Assembly (NCBI GenBank): GCA_013397455.1
Contig: VYZB01000375.1
Coordinates: forward strand, 596,493 to 660,492
Source of the DNA: Crotophaga sulcirostris
Taxonomy: Eukaryota; Chordata; Aves; Cuculiformes; Crotophagidae
DNA: 64,000 nucleotides
Reading direction: 5' to 3'
The translations under genes and the position numbers were made by a program. Below are positions 52,297 to 64,000 of the stretch, piece after piece; within the stretch, counting starts at the first letter, position 1; every line of letters begins with the position of its first letter. The notes below the pieces were generated by a model that saw nothing but the letters and a program-made list of their open reading frames with translations, had not been told where the DNA came from and did not search any database.

Positions 52297-53229
52297 CTGT
52301 AAAGACAGAACAGAAAAAAAAATAATAACCCAGAGCAGCCTATACACCACTGACATTAAACGGATTTTAGCTACTGACAGTTGTTACTGTGGATTCCTGA
52401 TGTTCACATCCCAGCCTCCCTTTTGGTGATGCATAGGTCTACACGAAGCTCCTTCAGCCCTTTTTGCTTTGGGTGAGCAAGCACATACCCTTTCCTTTGG
52501 GCACTGCACATCTGGATGATCCTTGGGATCAAATAGCTCTGTCCAGGAGGAGGTGATGTGATTAAATGAGGACATGGACATTTCTTCTGGGGATAATAGA
52601 CCATGGTTTACAGATCAGGTGTAAGGCACAAATCTTTTACATGGGAGATGTGGCCTATCATTGTTTTGCAATCCAAAACCAGGTTTTGTGAAAGCATTTC
52701 CACAGCTTGGAGGGGTTTTGGGGAACTTGTGTGAAGCGGGATCTCCCACCTTGGTCTATACCAGAGCATGACTAGAGACTTGGTCCAAGTTTAACTCCAT
52801 GAGTGTGGCAGGAAGCATAATGGGAGCAGTTGCCTTGCTTTGAGATATGTTTAAGGAACAAGGAGTGTGAAGGGTAGTCAGGTTTTCTTATTCTAAACCT
52901 TGACAAAAAACTATATATATAAAAAAACAATGTGAACTGTCACTGACAACTGAAATGTTTGGGTTTAATAATTTAAAAAAGGAATTCTTTAAGCATTAAA
53001 CCATGCCAGAGATCAAAAGTCTTTCTCTTAAAACCCTGAGCGTGTAAAAACATTTGGAGAAGTTTCATTAATCCTGAACTAATCAAACAGTTTTAATGAA
53101 CTCCTGTAAAGGTCTGTGGACAGTATTATTCTCCCCACTATAGTAACCAAGAGCGCGGATCAAGTATCAGAAGTGCGATCAATCGGAATTTATCAAGAAA
53201 AAGGGTTTTCTTGTTTGCTTTTTTTAAAT

Positions 53230-53783
53230 TCATAGAATCATAGAATGTCCTAAATTGGAAGGGATCCACAAAGAACACTTAGTCCAACTCCTATCCCTGC
53301 ATAGGACGGCCCCAACATTCACACAGTGTGTCTGAAGGAGTTGTCCAAATGCTTCTTGAACATTGTCAGGCTTGGCGCCGTGACTGCTTCCCTGTTCCTG
53401 TGCTCCATCACCTTCTCAGTGAAGAACCCTTTCCTGACATCCAGCCTAAATTTCCCCCAGCACACCTTACTGCCATTCCCTTGGGTCCTATCATTGATCA
53501 CCAGGGAGAAAAGATCAGTGCCTGCTCTTCCTCTTTCCCTTGTGAGGAAGCTGTAACGTACAACGAGATCCCCCCTCAGTCTCCTCTTCTCCAGGCTGAA
53601 CGGACCAAGTGCCTTCAACCATTCCTCGTACAACTTCCCCTCTAAACCCTTCACCAATTTGTTGTCCTCCTCTGGACACTCTCCAGTACCTTGATATCCT
53701 TTTTATCCTGTGGCACCCAAAACTGCACCCAGTACACAAGGTGGAGCTACACCAGTGCAGAGCAGAGCGGGACAATCACCTCC
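53230..53783 (-). mobile_element. CR1 LINE 3' fragment, about 555 nt, with ORF2 remnant
   Basis: Longest CR1 copy here. TCATAGAATCATAGAATGTC at the 3' end. The minus frame 53657-53319 reads [20 protein letters not shown] and FRLDVRKGFFTEKVMEHRN, with CACCAGTGCAGAGCAGAGCG near the 5' end. Same subfamily as the copy at 51669. Confidence 0.92.
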
Positions 53784-54796
53784 AGTTTGTTCAAAAGGCA
53801 TCTTGTTTGCTGGGAAAGTGTCATTGTCAATGAATGTCTTAGACCCAAAGCAATTCTGAAAATGGTTTTTGAAATGGTAAAAATATGAAAATGCTATATT
53901 TCCTGTGTTAAAAATTTAGCACTTTTTTGCTAATAATGATTATTTCATATGGAGCATTTTTGATAAGTTTATAACTGTTTAATGTTTAAGGTATGCTTTG
54001 AAATATTAAAACCTAGCATTGCATCGGTTCTGAACTTCAGAGAAAGAGTTCACAATTTTTCTCTATTTTTCTTCTCTGGATTTAGAATAAGAAACAAGTT
54101 ACCCACATCTTCACACATTCTGCAATATGCTAAATCTCTTTCCTTCCCAAATCCACTAGCAATTCTCTTCAGCATCCTTTCAAACACAGCCAAACACAAT
54201 CCCTGCCTTAAAGACTTAAGTATAAAGATGAGAGAGACAAGTAGTAGATGGAGAAGACTAAAGTAACGATGGCACCATGCCTATAGTTTGCTTTTATTCT
54301 CCAGAAACTATGTCCAGAGCAACCTGAGGTGTCCTATAGTCTTATTTCTTCCTTGAAGGACACGCTACCATTCTAAGGGCGTCTTAAGTAGCATTAGATA
54401 ATTATGTTTTGGCAATGGAATGCTACCCAAGAGGGATCCAAGACTAAAGACTACCAAGAGCATGACTTTGCAACAACCTATAGCAGGACCAATTCATTAC
54501 AGGAATTTCTCCAAAAGAGGTGGCATATTTTACATTTTTTTCAGCCAGAGAGAGGCTGAGATTGTCCCAAAACTAGCAAACATGAAAGATATCTAAGTAG
54601 TGATGGTACTGCTCTTTCCTTTTTCCACAAACTCACAACTTTCCTGTGGACAGAAAAAAATGTTCCCTTTTTTCAATAGGGCATAATAGCTCCTTCTGCT
54701 TTACTATTCTATTCTATGAAAATAGAAACGTTACAATATGCTCAGCTACCTTAGATGAAAAAATAAGAGCAATATTAGGGAATGGAAAGTATGGAA

Positions 54797-54955
54797 TGAG
54801 ATATAGAATATTTTCAATTGGAAGGGACCTACCACAATCATCAAGTCCAACTGCCTGATCAAAAGCTAAGGCATATTACTAAGGGCATTGCCAAAACGCC
54901 TCTTTATTTGTATGGGAAGCCTGTTCCAGTGAAAGATCATCCTGTGGAGGTGGGT
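54797..54955 (-). mobile_element. CR1 LINE remnant, diverged
   Basis: ATATAGAATATTTTCAATTG, GGAAGGGACCTACCACAATC and ATCAAGTCCAACTGCCTGAT, then a TGTTCCAGTGAAAGATCATC block with internal loss. It is clearly CR1-like but old. Confidence 0.75.
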
Positions 54956-55221
54956 GGTCAAAGGAAGATTAAATTCACATTCCATAGTTTAAGAAAAAAC
55001 AGACTGATGAGCTTTGATTTTCTTTGGTGGTTTTGAAAAGAACATGGCATAGTTTTCCCAGGTAAAAAAAGAACGGAATCCTGGTTTAGGATGGCTATTA
55101 GAAATGTCTTACAGAATCTCAGGGTATGAATATTTTCCTTGAGAACTTGCTGCTGTCAAAGAAGTTCCTTGGCTAGTGTAGGCCACCAGAACATATAACA
55201 TAGCGATAGGACACTAGAAAG

Positions 55222-55504
55222 AAGATAAGTGATCGGATAACGGGAAATGTCCTCAGATTGTGCCAGGGCAGGTTTAGATTGGATTTTAGGAAAAACTTCT
55301 TTACAGAAAGAGTAGTGAAGCATTGGAACAGGCTACCCAAGGAAGTGATGGAATTACCATGCCTGGAGGTGTTAAAAAACCACGTAGAAGTGATGCTTTG
55401 AACTATGGTTTAGTAGGCATGGTGGTGTTGGGATGATAGTTAGACTGGATGATCCTAGAGGTCTTTTTCAACCTTAATGATTCTATGATTTTTGATTCCA
55501 TGAT
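55222..55504 (+). mobile_element. CR1 LINE 3' fragment (ATTCTATG-tailed)
   Basis: AAGTGATCGGATAACGGGAA, GGCAGGTTTAGATTGGATTT, GCATTGGAACAGGCTACCCA, then the tail TTAATGATTCTATGATTTTT. ORF2 frame is broken. Confidence 0.9.
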
Positions 55505-56617
55505 ATTTCCTGCACACTCAGAGATCAGCAGAAGAACAGTTTGTCCTCCTTTAGACTCCCCGAAGGTTTTATGTGAAAACTGGGCGTTTCCAATGTGCTC
55601 CAGTGCCATCATGTCAATTTATCACATCTGCAGGAACAGGAGGCCTTGCATCCTGCCAACCGCTGAAATAACTTTTAAATTAAACCAGGTAAATTAAGGG
55701 AATTATTTATAAAATCTAAGCTATAGAACATGGTTGCAAGGAGATGAGTGGAGGTAAAATCCAAGAAAGCCTTGCTTAATTTATACACGCCAGAATTAAA
55801 GTTGGCACTGCTTTCTCAAATGGAAGGATGGAAGGACCTCGTCTTCACAATCTACAGCACCTCTGCATCTGATGGAGAAGCTTCATTTCAAGATGTCCAT
55901 TTCTCATTCCCTCCTTGGGGATGTCTAAGGTCCTCCTATTCCCCAGTTCCCAGAGGATGTAATAATTTTCTTAGTAAGGAGGAAATCTTGGCCTTTCATC
56001 CCCCTTCCTCTGATCATTAAATGCAAATATCCCTTGATGTTATTGATGCCATTATCTCCTGCCACAACAGACAAAAAAGGGAAAGTCAACTAAACATTGC
56101 AACAAACTTAGTATGCCCTAAAAGAACAGTCTGAACATTCTGGGACACAATACTTCTCCCTGCTTAATTGATCAGTGTTCAAAGCCCAGAATAAAGTTTC
56201 TTTACACTTTATGTTCCTTATAAAGATAAAACTTGCTAATCCCACGTACTACAGTCCCATCGCTGAGATGAATGCATTCATCCCATTACAGCTCCCTTCT
56301 GAGATCAGACACAACGGCAGCCAAATCTCTGCATGTTGGTAACGGGTTAGGGACTGACTGCCCCCAACCCTGTCTTTGAGGGATACTCTGACTTAGGCCA
56401 GGATCCTGGGATGCTCAGCACAAGGGCTTTGTTCTGGGTCACTGTTTAAGAACAAGTGCTGGACATGTGATGAGGCTAAAACCTACAGGAGTTCCAAGGG
56501 CAGCTGCAGATTGATTGAAGCACTGCCCGAGGAGTCCCAGTGCCAAACCACACGTCCCCAGTTATCCACCACTCACAAAAAGGACCACAGAGCACAACAT
56601 TAACATGTGCTTAGCGA

Positions 56618-56676
56618 GGAAGAAAAAGGTTTAAAAAAAAAAAGTAGAAAAGGAAAGGGAGAGGAAAAAAAAGAGA
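56618..56676. repeat. Purine-rich tract
   Basis: Nearly pure A and G on the plus strand, including an A run near 56633-56643. Confidence 0.75.
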
Positions 56677-56871
56677 CCTGTTAAGGTCATCAAGTCCAAC
56701 CTCTGCCTATGAAGAATTGCTCCCTAGGAGACATTCATTTCACACAGCTGAATTTCAGAAGTCCCAAGAGGTGACTTTGCAAGCGTCTATTCCGCCGCCT
56801 GATAGATCTCACTGTCAGAATGTTCCTGCTGTGTAATCAATATGCATTTTTTTTCTCTTTCTTAATTTCAT

Positions 56872-56960
56872 TTCTGGATTTGAAGGACAGAAGGGACCAT
56901 TTGGATCCTTCAGTTTGATCTCCACAACAAACATTGGAGGCCCTCACTTCTACTGAGGTT
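56872..56960 (-). mobile_element. Ancient CR1-family remnant
   Basis: TGGATTTGAAGGACAGAAGG, then GACCATTTGGATCCTTCAGT, resembles the 3' end of old amniote CR1 copies (GGCCAGAAGGGACCATT type). Edges are approximate. Confidence 0.5.
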
Positions 56961-59487
56961 CCAATTGGCACAACATATCCTCTTCATATCTTCCTAATTT
57001 ATTTATATAAATCACCCCATTTCCCTGGCTATAGTCTTCCTTGGTCCTAGCTCAGTGCATCTCCTTAGTACATCTGCACTGTTGCAACCAAAACTCATTC
57101 CTGTCTCTCCTCTTGTACCATACAAAGAGCTCCACCAAACCATTTCTCTCTTCTTCTCAAATCGGCCGCAGCTCATTCTCAGCCTTAGATCTAAATCTTC
57201 TCCTCTAAACGTCCACTTTCACCAATATAATCTGGCTAATGGTAGGTCCAGGACTTGTTGTCAAAGATCCTGAGTGCTGTTACATCAAATCCCTAAAGAC
57301 AGACCTGTTGTTTCATGCAACCAGGCAAATCAGACTCAGCTTTTTCCCAATGGATCCTCTTATCCGTTCACCTCTTTCTAAAGTTGCTTTTTTTACCCTC
57401 AGTCCGATGTCAAACATTCAATCTCAGCTACTGGTTTACTGTAAAATTTATATGGTATCTTCCCTAATATCATCTAATAGGAATATTCAATTATTTTCTC
57501 ACCTGCCTCAAGCTTCCTACCAGTATTCCCATCTTTCACAGGAGCACAACTCAATCCCACAGACATTAACTATGTGTTCTGTAAATTTAACCTGAGCTGA
57601 ACGGAATCCACAGCTGTATTTGCACTCATCAACAACACTGTGAACATGAGTAACAAGGCTAGAACAAGAGAAGGGGAGAGCTCTTGGGATCAAGCCAGTT
57701 ATCTCTTAACCAGACATTTAAAGACTTGTGGGTTGGTTTGTATCTTTTTCTTTTGTTTTTTTTTTTCCTTGAAGGGAGTGTGTCTTTGTTAATTTTATTT
57801 AATTTTATTAATTTTCTTAAGCTCTAAGGGTGAAAGTCAAGTTTAATCTCCATTCTGATTTATTTTTTTTCTGCAGCTTGCAACAAAACCAACAGTTTTC
57901 ATAAAAGCGTCTGAGCTCATGCTCCTATTCTTTATGCTTTGGACTGAGCACAGTTTGAGTATTTAGTCTGCCCGGTTCTTGTGAATGATCAAATCAAAAC
58001 CTTGCTGCAACCCCAGTCAACACCAGTTTCCAAGGAAGGCCCTGAGGGGCAGGTTTATGGGGGGATCCTGCTGAGATTGACGATTCCTCGTGTCTGTTAA
58101 ATGGGAAAGAAGTCACATTTCCTACCTGCAGAGCCTTGCCCTACGGATTTGATCACAAGCTAGAAAGACTGGTTGGGGATTCCCACGTGAACACATCTCT
58201 AATTTTAAGCAGGCCAGACACAACATGACCTAGTGCTAGAATCCCAAGGCAGCGTGCTGCCACCTGACATCCTGCAGTGCCAGAGGGGAGGTGTTTCTGC
58301 TTCACAGCATGCTGTAGCAGAAGAAATGCAGCTTGAACTCTTCACTTCTCATCACCCGGTCTGCGAGCGATGCTGGGAAATGTCAGGCAAGCATCCAACC
58401 TGGCCGCACCACTGAAGTGGCCCTGGGGCACCACAGACCTATCCCTCCCATCTCCTTCACGGCTCGTGGTCCCCCATCCCCGAAGTCACTTTGCCACCTC
58501 TCCCACATGGACGAGGCTGTGAAAGAAAGGTCTGATTACTGGATGTGTAAGTGCCAAGTGGCAAACATCCCTGGGCAAACAGCAGCATGTAAACCACGAG
58601 GTGACACTGGACTAACTGCACTCAATAAATCCACTCATGCCCTGAATGGTGGGGGGTGTGTAATCCCCTAAACATTAGGCTAAAGCCATCCAGAAAGCAT
58701 CATGCTTTATTTTCAGATTCACCAATCCCACACGTAGACGTGCACAGGCAGAATATTCCTGTCTCATGGAGTACAAACCCCTCACAGATTTAAATAACCT
58801 ATTTTCAATGCAAAAAAAAATAACATTTTCTTATTAATACTTAATTAACAGAGAAACATTTTTTTGCAGCTCAAGTGGTGAGATTTTCAAGAGTGTGTAC
58901 TGCAAAATCCATAGCAGGGGAGAGAGGGGTTGTCTTGTATCTGGCCTCAAAGCAATTTTGCATGTGTCCCTTCTGGTTAATGAGACTTAGCATCCTTTGC
59001 ACCCTCTCATCAACCAGCAAGTGGGCAGCAATCAGCATTCCCTTGCTGACATCTAGTGTCAGCAACAAGCATTGTGGTCCTGCCTGCAAGATTGTTTTCC
59101 CCAGGCTCCCTCCGCCGCCTACTACTCAGGGAATTTTGAACACAATTTTTATTAATGTTTTCACAGTTTCGATCAATTTGATTACATTTTATTCTGATAT
59201 TCTTCCTGCAATAACCAAACTTCGCTGTTCTGTGTGCTCTGATTTTTATTTTTTTTCCCAGAACTCAAGTATGATGTATTTTTTCTTGTTCAAAAAATAG
59301 CAATAAGTGGTTTTGTGGACTGTGCCCAAATCCTGGTTAAAACAAAGTAATATTGAGCCCTCACAACCTCTCATTGTCTTCTTTCAAATGCTTAGAGTTG
59401 GGTTTTAAAGCCCCTCCTCCCCTTCATTTTTCTAAGTATTTCTCATGAATGAGGAATGAAAGCATTCAAAACTACAAAAACAAACTC

Positions 59488-59690
59488 AGAATTTTAGAAT
59501 AACTGATGCTGGTGGGGTCCCTTGGATGCCTCTTATCCCAGCCCTTGCTCAAAGGAGTGTTAACTTTCACATTGGACTAGTTTCTCAACAATTAATCTAG
59601 TCAACTTCTGACTTTTTTAGAGACTGGAGATTCCACATGTCTTTGGGCAATACCATGGCTATTTACCCTGGTGGGCATCTCACTGCCAGC
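59488..59690 (-). mobile_element. Ancient CR1-family remnant
   Basis: CAGAATTTTAGAATAACTGA, then the CCCTTGCTCAAAGGAGTG and GACTGGAGATTCCACATGTC blocks follow the order of an old CR1 3' end, with many substitutions. Confidence 0.55.
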
Positions 59691-60728
59691 CTTCTTCCAG
59701 GTCCACAAAGCAGGAGAGGTCATGGATCTTTGATCACCTGGATGATGGATCATCGGATGGCCACAGAATAAGTATTTCTGTAGTTGTTAAGATGTTCTCC
59801 TGGCCTCAAAGCTGTGAATGGGCTGAAGTGTTGTAATGCCACAGCACCAAGGTGAGTGCTCTGTGCTTAGAGTATACTTACATACATCTCGGGATGAGAT
59901 TTAAAAGTCTTAAATCCTACTTTTTTAAAGATCTTAGGAGCCTAATTCTGTTCTGCCAGAGGGAGAGAGAGGAAGTCAATCTTGTCCCAGCAAATGCCTG
60001 TTTCAAAGAGTTTCCTCCAAAACTGAGGCAGGGTTATTTCTCTGAGATCATGGCATCATTTCCTGCCTCTCTCCAGTTGAGGAGGGTGCTCTTGCTGCGG
60101 GATGACCCTCTCTTCCTCTCAAGCAATTCAAGTCCTCTACTCCATCTTCACAAATGTATGAACAGACCATAATACAACATTTGTTCACCCTCTCAGTCAT
60201 TCAGCCTCTTCGTCCCACCCCCTTACACAGCTGAAGTTGTGTCATCGTGCAGCAAAAATGAAAAATGTATGGGGCCAAATGAATAAAAGACATTTAAGGG
60301 AGCTCAACTCATTATGTCAGTCACGATGGCCAAGAGTTGCTTGGGTTCCCAACCCTACTGCCCTCATTCTTGTATTATGTGAGACAGTTTTTCCAAGAAA
60401 CAGCTGCCAAAAAGGAACCGTTGTTGCTGTGCACACCTCACACACACCCACAAAGCATGTGCGACACCTCTGACTACAGGCACACAGTAGTTCTGGTCCA
60501 AAGTTCATAGCCATGAATGCAAAAACTCCGCATGACAGAAACTATCTTTGGACTGAGCTCAAGAAACAGAAGTCAATGCTGTATTAGCTCCTCTCCTTTC
60601 TCCAGGGCTACTGCTGCTACTCTCCGTTTACCTGGAATGAGATTCACTACAACCCCCCCACTTTTGGGTCATTACAGGTTTTTAGGGGATATTTTTAATA
60701 TAATCCCAGGGTTTGTGTCTTCACTGAC

Positions 60729-60872
60729 CATGTAAGCGTGGGGCAAGGCAGCTCAGGTCACTCATGGTCGTGTTACCCAGCATTTCACAGGGGGTGCCAC
60801 AGATTGTGACCAAAGTCTTCCCTGGGGAAAACCCAGTTCCATGCACGTAAACTGCTCCTCCATTCAAGCCAC
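60729..60872 (-). CDS. PKHD1: PKHD1 exon completing the seventh IPT unit (likely human exon 33)
   Basis: This 144-nt exon follows the large IPT exon after a short 168-nt intron. The acceptor is TTTTCAAG, read from 60880 down to 60873, and the donor is GTCAGT from 60728. It starts with GT, which completes the glycine codon left open by the previous exon, and it leaves phase 1 again, so it is an exact multiple of three. The peptide begins GGLNGGAVYVHGTGFSPGK and continues with TICGTPCEM, an NTT sequon and SCLAPRLH. GGAVYVHGTGFS is the typical IPT/TIG opening, and the C..PC and SC..P pattern is typical of fibrocystin repeats. It has no start codon and was not called as an open frame because it is short. 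The 144-nt length agrees with my recollection of human exon 33. Confidence 0.9.
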
Positions 60873-61040
60873 CTTGAAAAAGGATAGAAAAAAGGGTTTT
60901 AAGACAGAGCCTGCCAGCCAGCTGTCAACAAAGGTATTTTTTTTAATTCAATTTTTTTGTTTTCATACCAAAAACCCTAATCACTGCAGTCCCTCACGCT
61001 ACACCCCATGGAGGAGCTACAATGAATCTTCATGACTTAC
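60873..61040 (-). other. PKHD1: Short PKHD1 intron (168 nt)
   Basis: The only short intron in the window, GTAAGT to CAAG, between the two IPT-coding exons. The others range from 5.5 to 26 kb. Confidence 0.88.
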
Positions 61041-62654
61041 CCCAGTTGAGATGTACCGCTGTCACCATCAGCTGAGAAGTGAATGTCAGGTTGGACGAAG
61101 CCCAGCCCCTGGGGACATCCAGACCCAGCACGTGGTATTTGCCAACAGGGAGAGGAGGAACTGAGCACTGCAAAGTAGAACGAGTGATGGTGACACGACT
61201 ACAAACAAAGTCTCCAACAAATACGTAGATGTTGTCCACCTCTGTGACGTGTGATACGGTGATCGTTAAAAGGAGACCAGTTGTGACAAGTGAAAGGAAA
61301 GTTGGGGTAAACTCCTCGTTGTAACTTATTCTTCCAAGGTAATGGAAGATGCCATCTACCTTTAGACTCAAAGCTCTAGTCCCATTACCTGGAGGCACCG
61401 TGCACTGGATAGCTACACAGGTGACACTGAGAACAAGGCAAGGGTGATAATCAACAAGAACAGAAGTCATTCTCTTTCCTTGCAGTGCTGACCCTACTAA
61501 GGTCAGCAGGCCTCCACCATTGGTGCTGAAGTGTTGTGGGTAAAACCCATACACCTGAGGCAGGATAGTGAGAACACTGGATGCCTTTCTGAAGCAAGCT
61601 TGTCCTCTTTTCCTGTTGGCTATGGAAATGTCATACTCTCCCGGCGCAATGCAGTCTGTCTGGCACTTGATGCTGGTCTCGTTCCAAAAAATTACCACAC
61701 AGACAGACTGGTTATTAACGTGTACCACGGGGCTGTCACCTGGCCATGCCAACCTCTGTCCTTTGATCATCACATAGGTGAGCGTCCCATTGGTCTCCCA
61801 AGTCATCAAATCTACAAGGGGGGTCCACTGCTCATGAAGGTGGAGTGTACAGTCTCCAAGGCAAATGCTGTTGATCCCATTGACAGTCACGGTGATGCTG
61901 ATAGACCAAGATGTCTCAGCCAACCACTGGTGATGCGAAGGGTTGACCTCTGGAAGGACAATACAACTAATGGCATCATTATCGGAGTTCTGGATCTCAC
62001 AAGAATAATTACTGTCCATACTGACCTGTACCAAATTCCTTCTGGATTTTAAAGCAATACCAGATATAGTGAGTAACATCCCACCACAGATCGATCCTTG
62101 TGATGGGAATATAGAGATTATCCGTGGAGTTATTGTAAGGGCTTGCAGCCTTGCTGTCACATGAGCGTATCCCAACTGCCTCTGGATAACCTGGATGGGG
62201 AAAGTCCCAGGTTCCAGGTTGATCAGTGGCAAAGAACACTGATAAAGCATTGCAGATTTGTTGCTATGTTGAAACTCAAGTTCACATTCACTGTGCCCAA
62301 GCTTAGCCACAGATCCAGTGATGTTTATCCCTTGGATGCTCAAGAGCAGGCTACTATTTGTAACTTCCATTTCAACAACAGTAACCAGGGGAGTCAAAGC
62401 TCTTTGGTAATTAAAGGTGGTGGTTCTTTTTGCAAAAAGAGTATGTTGAAGAGACCTACTACTGATGACTATATTTACTCTGACGGAGATGTCTTCTGAA
62501 TCTTCACTGGACAAATTGGCAGCTGGTGGGGTCAGGCACCAAATTGTTTCTTCTGCCAAGCGAGTAACCATACAGGTTTGTCTGTTCATTGAAACAGAAA
62601 CCAGGGCAGGATTTTGGCTAAAACCCGTCCCAGAGATTGTAAGCAGTGTTCCAC
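61041..62654 (-). CDS. PKHD1: PKHD1 (fibrocystin) large IPT/TIG exon, likely equivalent to human exon 32
   Basis: Internal exon of fibrocystin, a very large single-pass receptor-like protein of primary cilia and basal bodies in kidney and bile-duct epithelium. The 1,614-nt exon encodes 539 residues counting both split codons, with no stop. It shows six tandem IPT/TIG (immunoglobulin-like) units at about residues 1-88, 89-176, 177-278, 279-365, 366-450 and 451-527; a seventh begins at 528 and continues in the next exon. Repeat hallmarks are GGTLLTISGTGF, GGMLLTISG and GGGLLTLVGSAL, followed by paired cysteines and PP motifs. At least ten N-glycosylation sequons (for example NLS, NIT, NYS, NET, NLT) fit an extracellular region. 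The acceptor is AATCCTAG at 62655-62662 behind a T-rich tract; the donor is GTAAGT from 61040. Entry and exit are both phase 1. The open frame above 62654 and below 61041 is intron. PKHD1L1 has the same domains, but the giant single exon favours PKHD1. Seen: frame and splice sites. Family assignment is from recognition. Confidence 0.93.
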
Positions 62655-64000
62655 CTAGGATTAAAAAATGAAATAAAATTAAAAAAAAATAAAAAAAGGA
62701 GAAGGTCATTATATGCAGGAAAGGAATTAAAGACTGTCAGTGAAAAACCACAAACCATAATAAAACTGGTAAACACGGCAGACGGTGTTAGCCAGGTTGA
62801 ATGGAAAAAGAAATTAAGTCCTTTATTGGAATAAGACACATAGAAGTCATGTGGATAAACCTACATGGACAAGAGGCTAAGATATCAGACAATCAGAGAC
62901 CATCACAACAGCAAATGACAGTTGAAAGCCACCACAGAACTGGAGCAAGTTGTTGAGAGAGGATCCTCAAAGGTATAAAAAACCACGAACTCGTCAGGGA
63001 ATGAGACTGTCTATGCAGGCAGCAGAGGAGATGGTAGAGATGGTTCGGTCCTGCTGCATACAGGGAATGCAGTATGAATACTTTCAAACAAAAAGACAGA
63101 AACACAGATCTTATCTCAGTCTTCATTACTGCCTGGCCACTCAGGCAGTGCCTGATTTGCCATGCACTGATGGTCACTTGCCCTTGAGGAGTTCACTAAC
63201 CAGAAAAGCTGATACATTGACGAATGCTTCCAACTTCAAAACCTCCTCTACTCATATACTTCAAATCCAAATCTGCACCATTTAAGACCAATAACACAGG
63301 AAGAGGAAGAGAAGAGCAATCCCCTTCTAGTGTCAAAGGCACCTCTGACTTCGAATTCCCATGTATGGGTTGGAGAAGAGCAGGCTGTGTGCTTTTCCCT
63401 TTGGTTGCCTAGATACTTTTATTCTCCAGGTATCTACTTAAGACCACAGAAGAAGACAGGAAATGGGCTAAAACTGGTAGGGTCATTTGTAAGGAAAAGC
63501 AATTCAGGAAGAGTTAGACACAAGACAAAAAGTTATAACCTCCAGCTAAGGCTGTCCTTGTGTCTCATGTCAGAAGCTGGAAGGTTGTTGTAGAGAAGTA
63601 TCATCATACACTGCTCCACTTGTATAGTCTTCCTAAATTATCCTATATTTGCATAACTCTAGGAGACAGGCTATCCTTGGTCTGACCCAGCCCAGTTGTT
63701 CCATGACAGGGCAGTGGAGTCTTCCTCTGCACACTGACTGGAGAAGAAGCCTTGAGATGCTCTGCTGCCACCCTTGCCACCTGGAGTAGGTGTAAATTAT
63801 CTGGAATTAGCACGAATCCTGTTATCCTGATTTACATAACACTGCAGAGCAGCAATATTGGCACTGCCTCCTAGGGTGCTGGGAATAAAACCAGCACTGA
63901 TGCAGGAGCAGTCTTGATTTTAGGATGTGATAAAGGCAAAGATGCAAAGCCTCTAACATTCCCAGCCTAATACCAAGCCCAGAACTGCCTCCCTTAAAAC
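62655..64000 (-). other. PKHD1: PKHD1 intron upstream of the large IPT exon (partial)
   Basis: No coding exon, RNA gene or clear repeat is visible. Next to the exon, 62657-62700 is A-rich on the plus strand, giving the minus strand a T-rich polypyrimidine tract before the acceptor. Short open frames here show no domain or splice support. Confidence 0.7.

Larger units (their letters stand above)
52297..60728 (-). other. PKHD1: PKHD1 intron, 8.4 kb
   Basis: Holds CR1 fragments at 53230-53783, 54797-54955, 55222-55504, 56872-56960 and 59488-59690. A purine-rich tract occurs at 56618-56676. Between 57040 and 57600 there is a pyrimidine-rich stretch, faintly like an old LINE, that I could not assign. 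The rest shows nothing identifiable. Confidence 0.75.

Noticed and set aside
57040..57600. Pyrimidine-rich stretch like the 3' part of an old L2-type LINE
   Set aside because: Only a vague word-level likeness; no aligned blocks could be followed.
61531..62052. 173-aa plus-strand frame opposite the large PKHD1 exon
   Set aside because: Antisense shadow of the coding exon.
1..64000. CRISPR arrays, operons, ribosome binding sites, phage or plasmid functions
   Set aside because: The window is avian nuclear intron and exon DNA; no regularly spaced direct repeats or prokaryotic gene layout are present.

Overview
This window is vertebrate nuclear DNA, almost certainly from a bird. It carries two dozen fragments of CR1 LINEs (3' tails built from ATTCTATG or TACTGTGA repeats), one avian-type solo LTR, two ancient MIR/CORE-SINE remnants and three runs of N (assembly gaps). 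The rest is AT-rich, CpG-poor intron. There is no prokaryotic organisation and no operon. I cannot place the species.

One protein-coding gene spans the whole window on the minus strand, so it is transcribed from high to low coordinates. It is the middle of PKHD1, which encodes fibrocystin/polyductin. Six consecutive exons can be read, each with GT-AG borders and matching codon phase: 62654-61041, 60872-60729, 52296-52083, 46630-46480, 20294-20144 and 7098-6886. They join into 2,487 nt (829 codons) with no stop. The first exon is unusually large (1,614 nt) and encodes tandem IPT/TIG repeats. The second and third finish a last IPT-like unit, the fourth is a linker, and the last two encode the first G8 domain. 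Size and order match what I recall of human PKHD1 exons 32-37. The exons before and after lie outside the window.

Layout from high to low coordinate: 64000-62655 is intron upstream of the big exon; 62654-60729 holds two exons split by a 168-nt intron; 60728-46480 holds introns of 8.4 and 5.5 kb loaded with CR1; 46479-20295 is a 26-kb intron with many CR1 copies, the solo LTR, two gaps' worth of low complexity nearby and microsatellites; 20143-7099 is a 13-kb intron; 6885-1 is the start of another intron. Inside that last intron, at 4994-5610, is a stretch of protein-like sequence in two frames. I read it as a decayed coding fragment of unknown family.

Nearly all other open reading frames are chance frames, frames within CR1 ORF2 remnants, or antisense shadows of the exons. 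I found no convincing CRISPR array, intact RNA gene, intact retroviral gene or new system. The items most worth a second look are the unidentified coding fragment near 5 kb, a CR1 copy ending within about 40 nt of a PKHD1 splice donor, and a small CpG-rich tRNA-like island near 33.6 kb.
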